Shown here in pieces: positions 16,599 through 24,603 of a stretch of DNA of 64,000 nucleotides. The stretch covers positions 496,001 to 560,000 of the forward strand of contig MLAX01000005.1 in the NCBI GenBank assembly GCA_001890945.1. The letters run 5' to 3'. Source of the stretch: Alphaproteobacteria bacterium AO1-B. GTDB lineage: Bacteria; Pseudomonadota; Alphaproteobacteria; Rhizobiales; Stappiaceae. Numbering within the stretch: the first letter of the stretch is position 1; each line of letters starts with the position of its first letter. The notes under the pieces were generated by a model. The model saw only the letters and a list, made by a program, of their open reading frames with translations. It was not told where the DNA came from and did no database searches. A program made the translations under genes and the position numbers.

Positions 16599-18482
16599 AT
16601 GGCAAGTGACAACAAAACTCCTGGCGGAACATCATCATCCGATGGCAAAGGATCCGGTTCATCCGCAAAATCGGGAAGCTCCGCCTCCAGTTCTGGGTCG
16701 TCCGGATCGAAGCGCCCGGTCACAATTGATCTGAAGCCGGAGAAGGTGCGCGACAAATCACCGTCTTCGACAGCATCCGGGACATCCGGATCGTCCAAGC
16801 CCGCCGAGTCGAAAACGTCCCCAACGACAAGTTCCTCAACATCTTCAACGCGTCCGTCGAGCGCCGCGTCATCTGCGACTTCGTCTTCGTCGACCGCTTC
16901 CAAGCCCGCTGGTTCGGCCGCAAGTAGCACGTCCTCTCAGTCCGCTTCGAAGCCGACGACATCAGCTACGGACGCTGGAAAGAGCAGTTCGAGCAGCACA
17001 TCGGCAAGTGCGGCAACAAGCAAACCGTCTTCCAGTTCCAGTAGTTCGGCGCAGAAACCCGCATCCGGATCTGCAAGTTTCTCCAATCCGCCCGCGGCTC
17101 AGGAAAGCAGCGGTGTTGGTGCGTTCGGTGTTCTGATCGCCGCGGTGATCGGCGGCGTCCTGGTGCTCGGCGGAGGCTTTGGTCTCTATCAGGCCGGCAT
17201 CGTCAAGCTGACACCTGAGCAGGATCAGGAGATGTCCCGCGCGCTGACAGCAGCAGAACGGAAAATCTCGGATCTGGAAAGCCAGCTGAGTGCGCTTGGA
17301 ACGACTGTTTCCGGACAAGACGTCAGCGGAGCTCTTTCAGATTTGGAGAGCAAAGTCGCTGCCGTGGAGCAGTCTTTGGCAGAAGCCGCCCAGTCTGGTG
17401 GAGCTGATGTGTCTGGTGCCGTCGATGCGTTGAAGCAGGATTTTGATGCCTTGAAAGCAGATCTGGCTTCCGGTTCTGCAACGTCTGCAGACGGAACGCC
17501 TGTAAATCTGGCGCCGCTGGAAACCCGGCTGAGCAGCCTGGAAGATACGGTGAAAGCCGCAGCACCCGTTGATCTCGCCCCAATCGAGTCCCGTCTTTCC
17601 GAACTGGAAGGCGGCACAACGGCTGCATCGTCAGAGACGGAAAAACTGTCCGGTTCCGTGACGGACCTTGAAGGTCAGGTCAAAGGTTTTGAGACGCAGC
17701 TGACCGAGCTTCAGACGCGTTTGCAGAACACCGAGGCAACAGCAAAAGCTGCGCAAACGGCAGTGTCGACCTCAGACGTGTCCTTGAAAACTCTTGCGGA
17801 CAGCCAGGCACGGGCCACCGAAACACTTTCGAGCCTCTCGGCAGACATTCAGTCCGTCGGTGCTGCCAACAACGCAGCGCTTGAAGATTTGCGGGCTGAA
17901 CTCGACAGCTTGTCCAAGAGACTGGCACAAGTTGAATCAACCATGGGCGATGCAACGGCGCGGGAGACCGCAGCGCGGGCCTTGTCTGTGTCGGCATTGA
18001 AGTCGGCGGTGGATTCGGGCCGTCCTTATGAAACCGAGCTTGCAGCCGTCAAAGCCGGCCTTCCGGCAGATATGGACCTGTCTGCACTTGAAGCACACGC
18101 AAAGACCGGTGTGGAGCCGGTGTCTGTGCTGATTGCGCAGTTCCCGAATGTTGCGCGCAGCGTCTACCAGACCTTCGCAGAGCCGGACGAGTCCGGTGAC
18201 GTCCTCCAGAGTTTCCTGGCAAGTGCCCGGTCGCTTGTGGCGGTTCGCGGGCCGGGTAATGCAGATGGCACCGGACCGGATGCTGTCTTGCGGCGGATGG
18301 AAAATGCTGTCTCCAAGGGAGATTTGAGCGCGGCGCTTGCGGCCTCCAAGGATCTACCGCAAGCGGGTCAGGACGCAGCGGCGGACTGGACAAACCGGGC
18401 AGAGGCACGGGTTGAAGTTGATGCGCTGACGGACAAGGCGTCTCAGGAAGTTCTGAGCGCGCTTGCGAAAAACGACAGCTGA
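16599..18482 (+). CDS. Alphaproteobacterial mitofilin (Mic60) homologue
   Basis: A 627-residue inner-membrane protein. Residues 1-170 are extremely rich in Ser, Ala, Thr, Gly and Lys with almost no hydrophobics. One membrane helix follows (about 177-198: GVLIAAVIGGVLVLGGGF), then a long coiled coil in the periplasm (about 205-460) with 'LESQL/LEGQV'-type heptads. The C-terminal mitofilin domain (about 490-620) includes ARSLVAVRGPG and AAADWTNRAEARV. Bacterial Mic60 shapes inner-membrane invaginations and contacts the outer membrane, and its gene usually sits between hemD and hemY, as here. The 120-base gap after hemD may contain its own promoter. Confidence 0.88.
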   Translation: MASDNKTPGGTSSSDGKGSGSSAKSGSSASSSGSSGSKRPVTIDLKPEKVRDKSPSSTASGTSGSSKPAESKTSPTTSSSTSSTRPSSAASSATSSSSTASKPAGSAASSTSSQSASKPTTSATDAGKSSSSSTSASAATSKPSSSSSSSAQKPASGSASFSNPPAAQESSGVGAFGVLIAAVIGGVLVLGGGFGLYQAGIVKLTPEQDQEMSRALTAAERKISDLESQLSALGTTVSGQDVSGALSDLESKVAAVEQSLAEAAQSGGADVSGAVDALKQDFDALKADLASGSATSADGTPVNLAPLETRLSSLEDTVKAAAPVDLAPIESRLSELEGGTTAASSETEKLSGSVTDLEGQVKGFETQLTELQTRLQNTEATAKAAQTAVSTSDVSLKTLADSQARATETLSSLSADIQSVGAANNAALEDLRAELDSLSKRLAQVESTMGDATARETAARALSVSALKSAVDSGRPYETELAAVKAGLPADMDLSALEAHAKTGVEPVSVLIAQFPNVARSVYQTFAEPDESGDVLQSFLASARSLVAVRGPGNADGTGPDAVLRRMENAVSKGDLSAALAASKDLPQAGQDAAADWTNRAEARVEVDALTDKASQEVLSALAKNDS

Positions 18483-18483
18483 G

Positions 18484-18509
18484 CCGGCGGCCGTTCAACG
18501 GCCGGCCGG
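18484..18509 (+). terminator. Strong intercistronic hairpin between mitofilin and hemY genes
   Basis: CCGGCGGCCGT pairs with ACGGCCGGCCGG (one bulged G) around a TCA loop directly after the mitofilin stop. No T-tract follows at once. It may be a partial terminator or a 3'-end-stabilising element that lowers hemY expression. Confidence 0.4.
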
Positions 18510-18560
18510 AATTGAGTTTATTCTGCCGGGATGGTCCGGCGCACTTTGGGAGCGACACCG

Positions 18561-20513
18561 ATGATCCGCGTCCTCATCTTTTTCGCCATGCTGTTTTTGG
18601 CTGCCCTCGGGTTTGCCTGGATGGCGGATTTGCCTGGAACGATATCGGTCAGCTGGAACGGCTATGTCTGGGAACAGCCGCCGGTGGTGGTGGCCCTGGT
18701 GGTGGGCCTTGTTCTCGTCGCGTTTCTTGTCGTTGTCGGGTTTATCCGCGCGATCCTGAAGTCGCCGCAAATCGCTGGCCGTTTCTTCAAGCAGCGCCGG
18801 AAGGACAAAGGTTACACAGCTTTGTCGCAAGGGTTGATTGCACTTGGCACGGGCAATGCCAAAATGGCACGCCGCTATGGTCTTGATGCAGACAAGCTGC
18901 TGAACGAAGAACCGGCGACAAAACTTCTTCTTGCGCAAACGGCGCAGCTTGCCGGCAAGGACGGCGAAGCGCGGCAGCGCTTTGAAGCCATGCTGGACGA
19001 TCCGCAAACCAAAACGCTCGGTTTGCATGGCCTGTTTGTCGAGGCCGAACGCCAGAAGGAACCCGTTGCCGCGCGCCATTACGCCGAAGAGGCCGCGAAA
19101 TCCGCGCCGGGTCTTGAGTGGGCCGGGAAAGCCGTTCTCGGGTATCAGGCGGTTGCCCATCATTGGGATGAGGCGTTGAAAACCCTTGAGCGGAACTACA
19201 CGTCCAAGCTCCTGGATAAAAAGGCCTATCGCCGTCAGCGCGCAGTCATTCTCACCGCGCTTGCCCACAAACTGGAGGACAACGATCCGGACCGGGCCTT
19301 CTCGCTGGCAAAAGAGGCGCACGGGTTGGCACTGGACTTGGTTCCAGCCGCTGTCATCACATCTCGGCTGGCGACCCGCCGGGGCGATATCCGCAAGGCG
19401 TCGAAAGTGATCGAAGCGACCTGGCGGTTGTCGCCGCACCCGGAGTTGGCCGAAACCTATTCCCATGTGCGCACGGGCGATTCAGCTGTTGACAGGCTGA
19501 AGCGTGCCAAAAGCCTTGCGGCGCAACGCGCCAACACCGCAGAAGGGGCCATCGCGATCGCCAAGGCTGCATTGGAAGCGCGCGAATTTGAAGAGGCCCG
19601 CACACAGCTGAAGAAAGTGCTGCAATCCGAGCCGACCCGTGCGGCCTTCATCCTGATGGCCGAAGTGGAAGAGGCAGAGACCGGCGACAAGGGCCGGGTC
19701 CGCGATTGGCTTGCACGGGCGGTCAAGGCGCCGCTCGACAAGGTCTGGATCGCCGACGGCGTGGTGTCTTCTGAATGGCAGGCCGTGTCGCCTGTGACCG
19801 GGAAGCTGGATGCGTTCCAATGGTCCTCGCCGGGCAGCCTCAACGAGGAAGATGGTGTTCTGTTGCAAGACAGCCTGTTTGAGGCCCCTGTTCTGCCTGC
19901 GGCTGCACCAGCCCAGGCACCTGTTGCAGAGCCTGTCGAGCCGGCGGCGACCGCACCTTCGCAAACCAAAGAGGCGTCCGATGAAAAACCGGAAGAGGAT
20001 ACCGAAGCCAAGGTCGTTGAATTGAAGGCCGAGCCTCAAAGTGAGGAGCCGTCAAAAACGACCAAGGAGGCGGAGCCTGCACCAAACGCTAAGTCCGACG
20101 TAAAAGCGACTGCTGCTCCGGTTAAAAAGGAAGGCTATGAGGGGACAACGGACGATGTGAAATTCGCTCCGGCCCTCAAGGACTTGCCGGACGGTCCAAC
20201 AGCTTCAACTCTGTCTGATAAGGCTTCCGCTGCCGCGGCACCTGAAAAAGATGCCGGTGCAGAAAAAGCCAAAACAGATGAGGCTGAAAAGGTTGTTTCA
20301 GACGCCACACCAGACAAACAGGCCGCTGAACCTGCGTCCGGGGTTAATGGCACATCTGAGGACAGCAAGTCTGATGAGAAAAAGGCCAAAGACGAGGACT
20401 TAGATCGTCCGATTGAATTTCCTCTCTCGCGCATGCCGGATGATCCGGGCACAGATGATGACGAGGACGCGGACGACAAGAAGAAAGGTTCCCGCCCCCG
20501 GTTCTTTAACTAG
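18561..20513 (+). CDS. HemY-like TPR membrane protein with long charged tail
   Basis: A 650-residue protein of the proteobacterial HemY family (not protoporphyrinogen oxidase). Two N-terminal membrane helices (FAMLFLAALGFAWMA and VVALVVGLVLVAFLVVV) flank the short loop GTISVSWNGYVWEQPP, typical of HemY_N. Tetratricopeptide helices follow (about residues 110-430). The last 200 residues are low-complexity, rich in Ala, Glu, Lys and Asp, ending in a DDDEDADDKKK run. HemY is linked to heme synthesis by operon context, but its activity is not settled. ATG 18561 with GGGAG upstream is preferred to ATG 18531. Confidence 0.88.
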   Translation: MIRVLIFFAMLFLAALGFAWMADLPGTISVSWNGYVWEQPPVVVALVVGLVLVAFLVVVGFIRAILKSPQIAGRFFKQRRKDKGYTALSQGLIALGTGNAKMARRYGLDADKLLNEEPATKLLLAQTAQLAGKDGEARQRFEAMLDDPQTKTLGLHGLFVEAERQKEPVAARHYAEEAAKSAPGLEWAGKAVLGYQAVAHHWDEALKTLERNYTSKLLDKKAYRRQRAVILTALAHKLEDNDPDRAFSLAKEAHGLALDLVPAAVITSRLATRRGDIRKASKVIEATWRLSPHPELAETYSHVRTGDSAVDRLKRAKSLAAQRANTAEGAIAIAKAALEAREFEEARTQLKKVLQSEPTRAAFILMAEVEEAETGDKGRVRDWLARAVKAPLDKVWIADGVVSSEWQAVSPVTGKLDAFQWSSPGSLNEEDGVLLQDSLFEAPVLPAAAPAQAPVAEPVEPAATAPSQTKEASDEKPEEDTEAKVVELKAEPQSEEPSKTTKEAEPAPNAKSDVKATAAPVKKEGYEGTTDDVKFAPALKDLPDGPTASTLSDKASAAAAPEKDAGAEKAKTDEAEKVVSDATPDKQAAEPASGVNGTSEDSKSDEKKAKDEDLDRPIEFPLSRMPDDPGTDDDEDADDKKKGSRPRFFN

Positions 20514-20694
20514 GCTGGGGAGGGAAGCTTCAATCCGGAAAGTACTGATGACCTGAACGTGTGGTCATCATTTCCTGGACCCGGAAAAGCCCTTGCATCC
20601 GGATCGAAGCTCCGGTAATTAGCGGCCCACTCGGGCAGCGCCAGGTTTTGAGGACTGCCTTTGAGATCGTCTCTTGGAGTTGTTCAAGAGCCAA

Positions 20695-20770
20695 GCCGCT
20701 GTAGCTCAGTTGGTAGAGCACGTCATTCGTAATGATGGGGTCGTAGGTTCGAGTCCTATCAGCGGCACCA
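20695..20770 (+). tRNA. tRNA-Thr (anticodon CGU)
   Basis: A full cloverleaf of 76 bases with the CCA end encoded. The acceptor stem GCCGCTG pairs with CAGCGGC. The D arm is GCTC...GAGC. The anticodon loop TTCGTAA gives CGU, reading ACG. The T arm GTAGG-TTCGAGT-CCTAT is standard. It is a single tRNA with no neighbouring RNA gene. Confidence 0.97.
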
Positions 20771-20899
20771 CCTTCTCTTATTGCGCTATCGGCCTTCGGC
20801 CTGCTTGAGCGCTTTCCTAGAACGCTTTTCTCACTTGCACCACTTCTTCAATGATTATGACAAACTATGAAGAGCGCAGCACCGCGATCAGCGGTCGGC

Positions 20900-20917
20900 G
20901 GCGCATATGAATGCGCC
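20900..20917. other. Short hairpin downstream of a small exported-protein gene
   Basis: GGCGCAT-ATGA-ATGCGCC makes a perfect 7-bp stem in the 172-base gap between the tRNA and the end of the following minus-strand gene. There is no T-tract on either strand, so it is at most a weak terminator. Confidence 0.3.
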
Positions 20918-20942
20918 ACCACTTGGGCAGTATCCTGACAGC

Positions 20943-21266
20943 TCAGCGGTAACTCGATGAGTAGAATGTCAGTTCATTCGTGCACGGGTTGGCATCGCTC
21001 TGGATGGAGCCATCCGGTTTGACGATCAATTCGATCAAGTTGCTGGTGATCGCCCGATAGTAGCGGGTGCCGTCTTCATCAAAGGCCGTCAAATGCCATA
21101 TGACGTAGGCTTTGCCGTTTTCCTTTGGCGTAATCTCGCAAACCGCCAAAGGTGCTGCCGCTTTGACCTTGGAAATGGCATCGTCAGCATGCGAGGCTGC
21201 ACTGAAGCCGATCGCAAATGCCGCAACAGCAAAAACGCTCATCCGCGCTGACAGTTGGCTCATCAT
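20943..21266 (-). CDS. Small exported protein of unknown function
   Basis: A 107-residue protein with a clear signal peptide (residues 1 to about 27, ending SAASHADD). The mature part is about 80 residues, with two cysteines (Cys43 in LAVCEIT and the Cys of NPCTNEL) that may form a disulfide, and aromatic-rich strands. No family was recognised. RBS AGGAG lies 8 bases before ATG 21266. It is divergent from the TRAP operon but separated from it by 375 bases. Confidence 0.65.
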   Translation of the reverse strand: MMSQLSARMSVFAVAAFAIGFSAASHADDAISKVKAAAPLAVCEITPKENGKAYVIWHLTAFDEDGTRYYRAITSNLIELIVKPDGSIQSDANPCTNELTFYSSSYR

Positions 21267-21641
21267 CCAGTTATCTCCTGTAGTGTTCTCATAAGAGGCT
21301 GCACCTCACTCTATGCGGCTCCCTCAACAGAGTACAGGCTGAGATGATCCCTCGGGGACTGGCTGGTGTTGATGCCACGGGTAATCGGCAGTTAGTTTCC
21401 AAAAAGGGAAATCAATTCCAACATTATGTCATTTTACATTACCAAGTGAATTAGTAAAAACTGAATTCGGGAGGAGACATGTCTCCTGTTTAATGGTGGG
21501 ATAGGCTTCAATAGGGTGAAAATTTGTGTGCCAGCGGCACCTTGCACCCGATAAGCTTGGGCAACCAACAGCGCGAATGAGGCGCGGCCACAGCCGGACT
21601 GGTCTATTTCTTGTATTTCCGGCGTAGGAGGAGGAACGATC
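21267..21641. other. 375-base intergenic region upstream of TRAP operon
   Basis: No gene is visible. It holds the start region of the small exported-protein gene, an AT-rich core around 21390-21460 with an 11-mer shared with the pobA-pcaQ promoter (21427-21437), and the RBS GGAGGAGG just before dctP. It probably carries both promoters. Confidence 0.6.
21427..21437 (-). promoter_or_regulatory. Possible PcaQ half-site upstream of TRAP transporter
   Basis: On the minus strand this reads GTAAAATGACA, identical to bases 30573-30583 of the pobA-pcaQ intergenic region, where it forms one arm of an inverted repeat. The second arm is not conserved here, so this is only a candidate. Confidence 0.3.
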
Positions 21642-22670
21642 ATGGATTTCAAGGCGGTTTTCGGCGCAGCCCTGTTGGCGCTCGGCGCAACATCAGTGCA
21701 GGCTGCAGATCACGAATTCAAGCTGCACCACTTCCTGGGCGAAAAGGCCCCGGCACACTCCAAGATGCTGGTGCCCTGGGCCAAGCAGGTGGAGGAAAAT
21801 TCCGGCGGCAAGGTCTCCATCGAGATCTATCCGGCGATGACTTTGGGCGGCCGTCCGCCGGAGCTGATCAACCAGGTTCGCGACGGTGTTGTGGACCTTG
21901 TCTGGACGGTCAACGGCTATACACCCGGCCTGTTCCCGAGGTCTGAAGTCTTTGAGCTGCCGGGGGTCCACAAGAACGATACCGCAGCGACCAATCTGGC
22001 GCTTAAGGAACTCTTCGAGAGTGATCTGAAAGACGACTACAAGGGCGTTGAGGTCATGTTCCTCCATGTGCATGCCGGTCAGGGCATTCATATGCGCGAC
22101 ACGGAAGTGCGGTCAGTCGCAGACCTCAAGGACAAGAAAATCCGGATCCCGACACGCACGGGCGCCTGGGTGATTGAAGCGCTTGGCGCGTCCCCGGTTG
22201 CAATGCCGGTGCCGGAACTTCCACCTGCACTGCAGAAGGGTGTGATTGACGGGGCTATGATCCCTTGGGAAATCATTCCGCCGCTGAAGATCCAGGAGCA
22301 GACCAATTACCAGATCGAAGGTGCGGACAAGGAACGCTTTGGCACGACGGTGTTCCAGGTGTCCATGAATAAGGATCGCTGGGACAGCTTGCCGGAAGAT
22401 GTCCAGAAAGCCTTCCGCGATGCATCTGATGCTGCCTGGTCGAAGAAAGTTGGCGATATCTGGGCTGGTGCAGATGATTTTGGCATTGGGCTCGCGGTGA
22501 AGGCCGGCAACACGCATATCACCTTGACACCGGAAGAAACCGCGGAGTTCAACACAGCGCTTGAGCCGGTTGTCGGCCGCTGGGTCGAGGAAGTCTCCAG
22601 CAAAGGCATCGACGGGTCCGCCTTGGTGGACAAAGCCCGGGCCGCTGTTGCGAACAACGCGTCCAACTGA
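21642..22670 (+). CDS. dctP: TRAP transporter solute-binding protein (DctP family)
   Basis: A 342-residue periplasmic binding protein. The signal peptide covers about residues 1-22 (ends VQAADHE). The DctP fold is shown by FLGEKAPAHSKMLVPWAKQV, GGRPPELINQVRDGVVDLVW and the conserved ligand-carboxylate arginine segment KKIRIPTRTGAWVIEALGA, followed by PVPELPPALQKGVIDG. It captures a carboxylate ligand for the DctQM permease. The adjoining pob/pca genes suggest an aromatic acid such as 4-hydroxybenzoate or protocatechuate, but this is inference. RBS GGAGGAGG is close to the start. Confidence 0.93.
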   Translation: MDFKAVFGAALLALGATSVQAADHEFKLHHFLGEKAPAHSKMLVPWAKQVEENSGGKVSIEIYPAMTLGGRPPELINQVRDGVVDLVWTVNGYTPGLFPRSEVFELPGVHKNDTAATNLALKELFESDLKDDYKGVEVMFLHVHAGQGIHMRDTEVRSVADLKDKKIRIPTRTGAWVIEALGASPVAMPVPELPPALQKGVIDGAMIPWEIIPPLKIQEQTNYQIEGADKERFGTTVFQVSMNKDRWDSLPEDVQKAFRDASDAAWSKKVGDIWAGADDFGIGLAVKAGNTHITLTPEETAEFNTALEPVVGRWVEEVSSKGIDGSALVDKARAAVANNASN

Positions 22671-23179
22671 TGCCGGCAGATCAACAAACAGGCAATCCCG
22701 GGTTCACCGGGATTGCCAGCCGGGTCGTCACGGTCTGGGCTCTCCTTGGCGGAGGTGTACTTTTGGCCGTCGTTGCGGTGAACATGTTGTCCATCATCGG
22801 ATCCATGTTCGGTAAGCCTTTCCCCGGTGACTTTGAACTGACGGAAATGGGTGTCGCGATCGCAGTCTTTGCGTTCCTGCCCTATTGCCAGCTGACAGGC
22901 GCCAATGTGTCAGCGGATATTTTCACAGCTGGAGCCTCGAAGCGGTTGATCGCGTTCTTCACACTGCTTGGCTCGCTGGTTGCGCTTGGATTTGCGTCTC
23001 TGCTGATCTGGCGCATGTTCCACGGGATGCTCGACCAAAGAGAATACGGTTATACGACCACGATCTTGCAGATCCCGCACTGGATGGCGTTCGTTCCGGT
23101 CCTTGTGTCCCTTGTCTTGCTGGCCCTTGCAGCGCTCGTCACTTTGATGCGTGACACTTCAGCCCTGTCGAAAGGATAA
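22670..23179 (+). CDS. dctQ: TRAP transporter small permease (DctQ family)
   Basis: A 169-residue protein with four membrane helices. The family pattern is visible in FPGDFELTEMGVAIAVFAFLPYCQ in the first half and GYTTTILQIPHWMAFVPV before the last helix. It forms the membrane complex with DctM that imports the solute with Na+ or H+. Its ATG at 22670 overlaps the dctP stop (TGATG), and dctM follows after 6 bases. Confidence 0.93.
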   Translation: MPADQQTGNPGFTGIASRVVTVWALLGGGVLLAVVAVNMLSIIGSMFGKPFPGDFELTEMGVAIAVFAFLPYCQLTGANVSADIFTAGASKRLIAFFTLLGSLVALGFASLLIWRMFHGMLDQREYGYTTTILQIPHWMAFVPVLVSLVLLALAALVTLMRDTSALSKG

Positions 23180-23185
23180 CGATAA

Positions 23186-24541
23186 ATGGCAGACGCTGTT
23201 GTTCTCGGCGTGGGCGGGCTCGTCGCGCTGATCATCCTAATTGCGATCCGGATGCCGATTGCCTACGCGATGATCCTGGTTGGCGGCGTTGGCACCATGC
23301 TGCTCAACGGCCCGGCGTTGGTCTTCAGCCAGTTGAAGACGTTGGCTTATGGGCAGTTCTCGATCTACGACCTGTCCGTCGTGCCGATGTTTGTGTTGAT
23401 GGGGGCGATCGCCTCCAAGACAGGTCTTAGCCAGGCGCTGTTCCGGGGGGCAAATGCCTGGCTTGGCTGGCTGCGTGGTGGCACGGCGATGGCGGCGATT
23501 GCCGGCTGTGCGGGCTTCGGCGCGGTGTGTGGTTCGTCCCTTGCGACGGCCTCCACCATGGGCAAGGTCGCCTTGCCGGAATTGCGCCGCTACAAATACT
23601 CCGGGGCCCTTGCTACCGGGACACTGGCTGCTGGTGGCGTGCTCGGGATTTTGATCCCGCCCTCTGTTGTTCTGATCATTTACGCGATCATCGTTGAAGC
23701 GAACATCGTGACGATGTTCATGGCGGCGTTCCTGCCCGGCCTGCTGGCCGTAGTTTTGTTTCTGCTGACCATCGCGATCTATGTGGCGATCAAGCCGGAG
23801 GCGGGCCCGAAAGGCGGGGTGCCGGACCGCCGGGAGTTCATCGAGGCAACGGCCGGAATGATCCCGGTTCTGCTGATCTTTGCTCTTGTGATCGGCGGCA
23901 TTTATTTCGGCTTTTTCAACCCGACCCCGGCTGCTGCTGCCGGTGTGTTTCTCGTGCTTGTCTTCGGTCTCTTGCAGCGCAAGTTGTCCTGGCCGGACAT
24001 GCTGGGCGCGCTCAAGGAAACAGCTGCGACCTCAGGCATGATTTATCTGATCATCCTTGGCGCAGAACTGCTGAAGATTTTCATGTCGCGGGTGCGTCTG
24101 CCTCAGGAAACCGCTGCCTGGATCGCGGGCTCGGACCTTGAGCCGATGACCGTCCTGATCCTCCTGCTCGTTGCGCTTATCCTGCTCGGTTGCCTGATGG
24201 ACAGTCTGTCGATGATCCTGCTGGTGATCCCTTTCTTCTGGCCGGTATTGGTCGAGATCAATGGCGGGATCTATCAGGGCGCTGACGGCGCCGGGTTCGG
24301 CATGAGCACTGAAGATCTGAAGATCTGGTTCGGGATCCTCGCGCTCATTGTAGTGGAGCTTGGACTGATTACGCCGCCGGTCGGAATGAACGTGTTCGTG
24401 ATTTCCTCCCTGGCCCGCGACACCCCGATGATCGATACGTTCAAGGGCGTTGCGCCCTTCTTTGGCGCGGAGCTGGTGCGTGTGGTGCTTCTTGTCAGTT
24501 TCCCGGCGCTCACGCTGTGGCTGCCGAGTGTGCTCAGTTAG
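23186..24541 (+). CDS. dctM: TRAP transporter large permease (DctM family)
   Basis: A 451-residue protein with about 12 membrane segments. Family signatures are GSSLATASTMGKVALPELRR, the following AAGGVLGILIPPSVVLIIYA, and the C-terminal ELGLITPPVGMNVFVI. It is the transport subunit partnered by DctQ and DctP. It ends 62 bases before the converging pcaB gene; no clear terminator is seen in that gap. Confidence 0.95.
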   Translation: MADAVVLGVGGLVALIILIAIRMPIAYAMILVGGVGTMLLNGPALVFSQLKTLAYGQFSIYDLSVVPMFVLMGAIASKTGLSQALFRGANAWLGWLRGGTAMAAIAGCAGFGAVCGSSLATASTMGKVALPELRRYKYSGALATGTLAAGGVLGILIPPSVVLIIYAIIVEANIVTMFMAAFLPGLLAVVLFLLTIAIYVAIKPEAGPKGGVPDRREFIEATAGMIPVLLIFALVIGGIYFGFFNPTPAAAAGVFLVLVFGLLQRKLSWPDMLGALKETAATSGMIYLIILGAELLKIFMSRVRLPQETAAWIAGSDLEPMTVLILLLVALILLGCLMDSLSMILLVIPFFWPVLVEINGGIYQGADGAGFGMSTEDLKIWFGILALIVVELGLITPPVGMNVFVISSLARDTPMIDTFKGVAPFFGAELVRVVLLVSFPALTLWLPSVLS

Positions 24542-24603
24542 CGCATATTGCGGTCTATTGGCTTAAGGCCTGTCTGGCTTTGCGTTTGAAGCGAAGCGGA
24601 GAG

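Noticed and set aside
16599-17110. The Ser-rich start of the mitofilin gene as a repeat array or frameshifted junk
   Set aside because: The frame is continuous with the membrane helix and conserved C-terminal domain, and low-complexity N-termini are usual in bacterial mitofilins.
20530-20721. A 63-residue minus-strand open frame just upstream of and overlapping tRNA-Thr
   Set aside because: It runs into the tRNA gene, has no RBS and its protein looks like random translation of the intergenic sequence.
20771-20860. Terminator of tRNA-Thr at the GGCC-TTC-GGCC element
   Set aside because: The stem is only 4 bp and no T run follows, so it cannot be supported.
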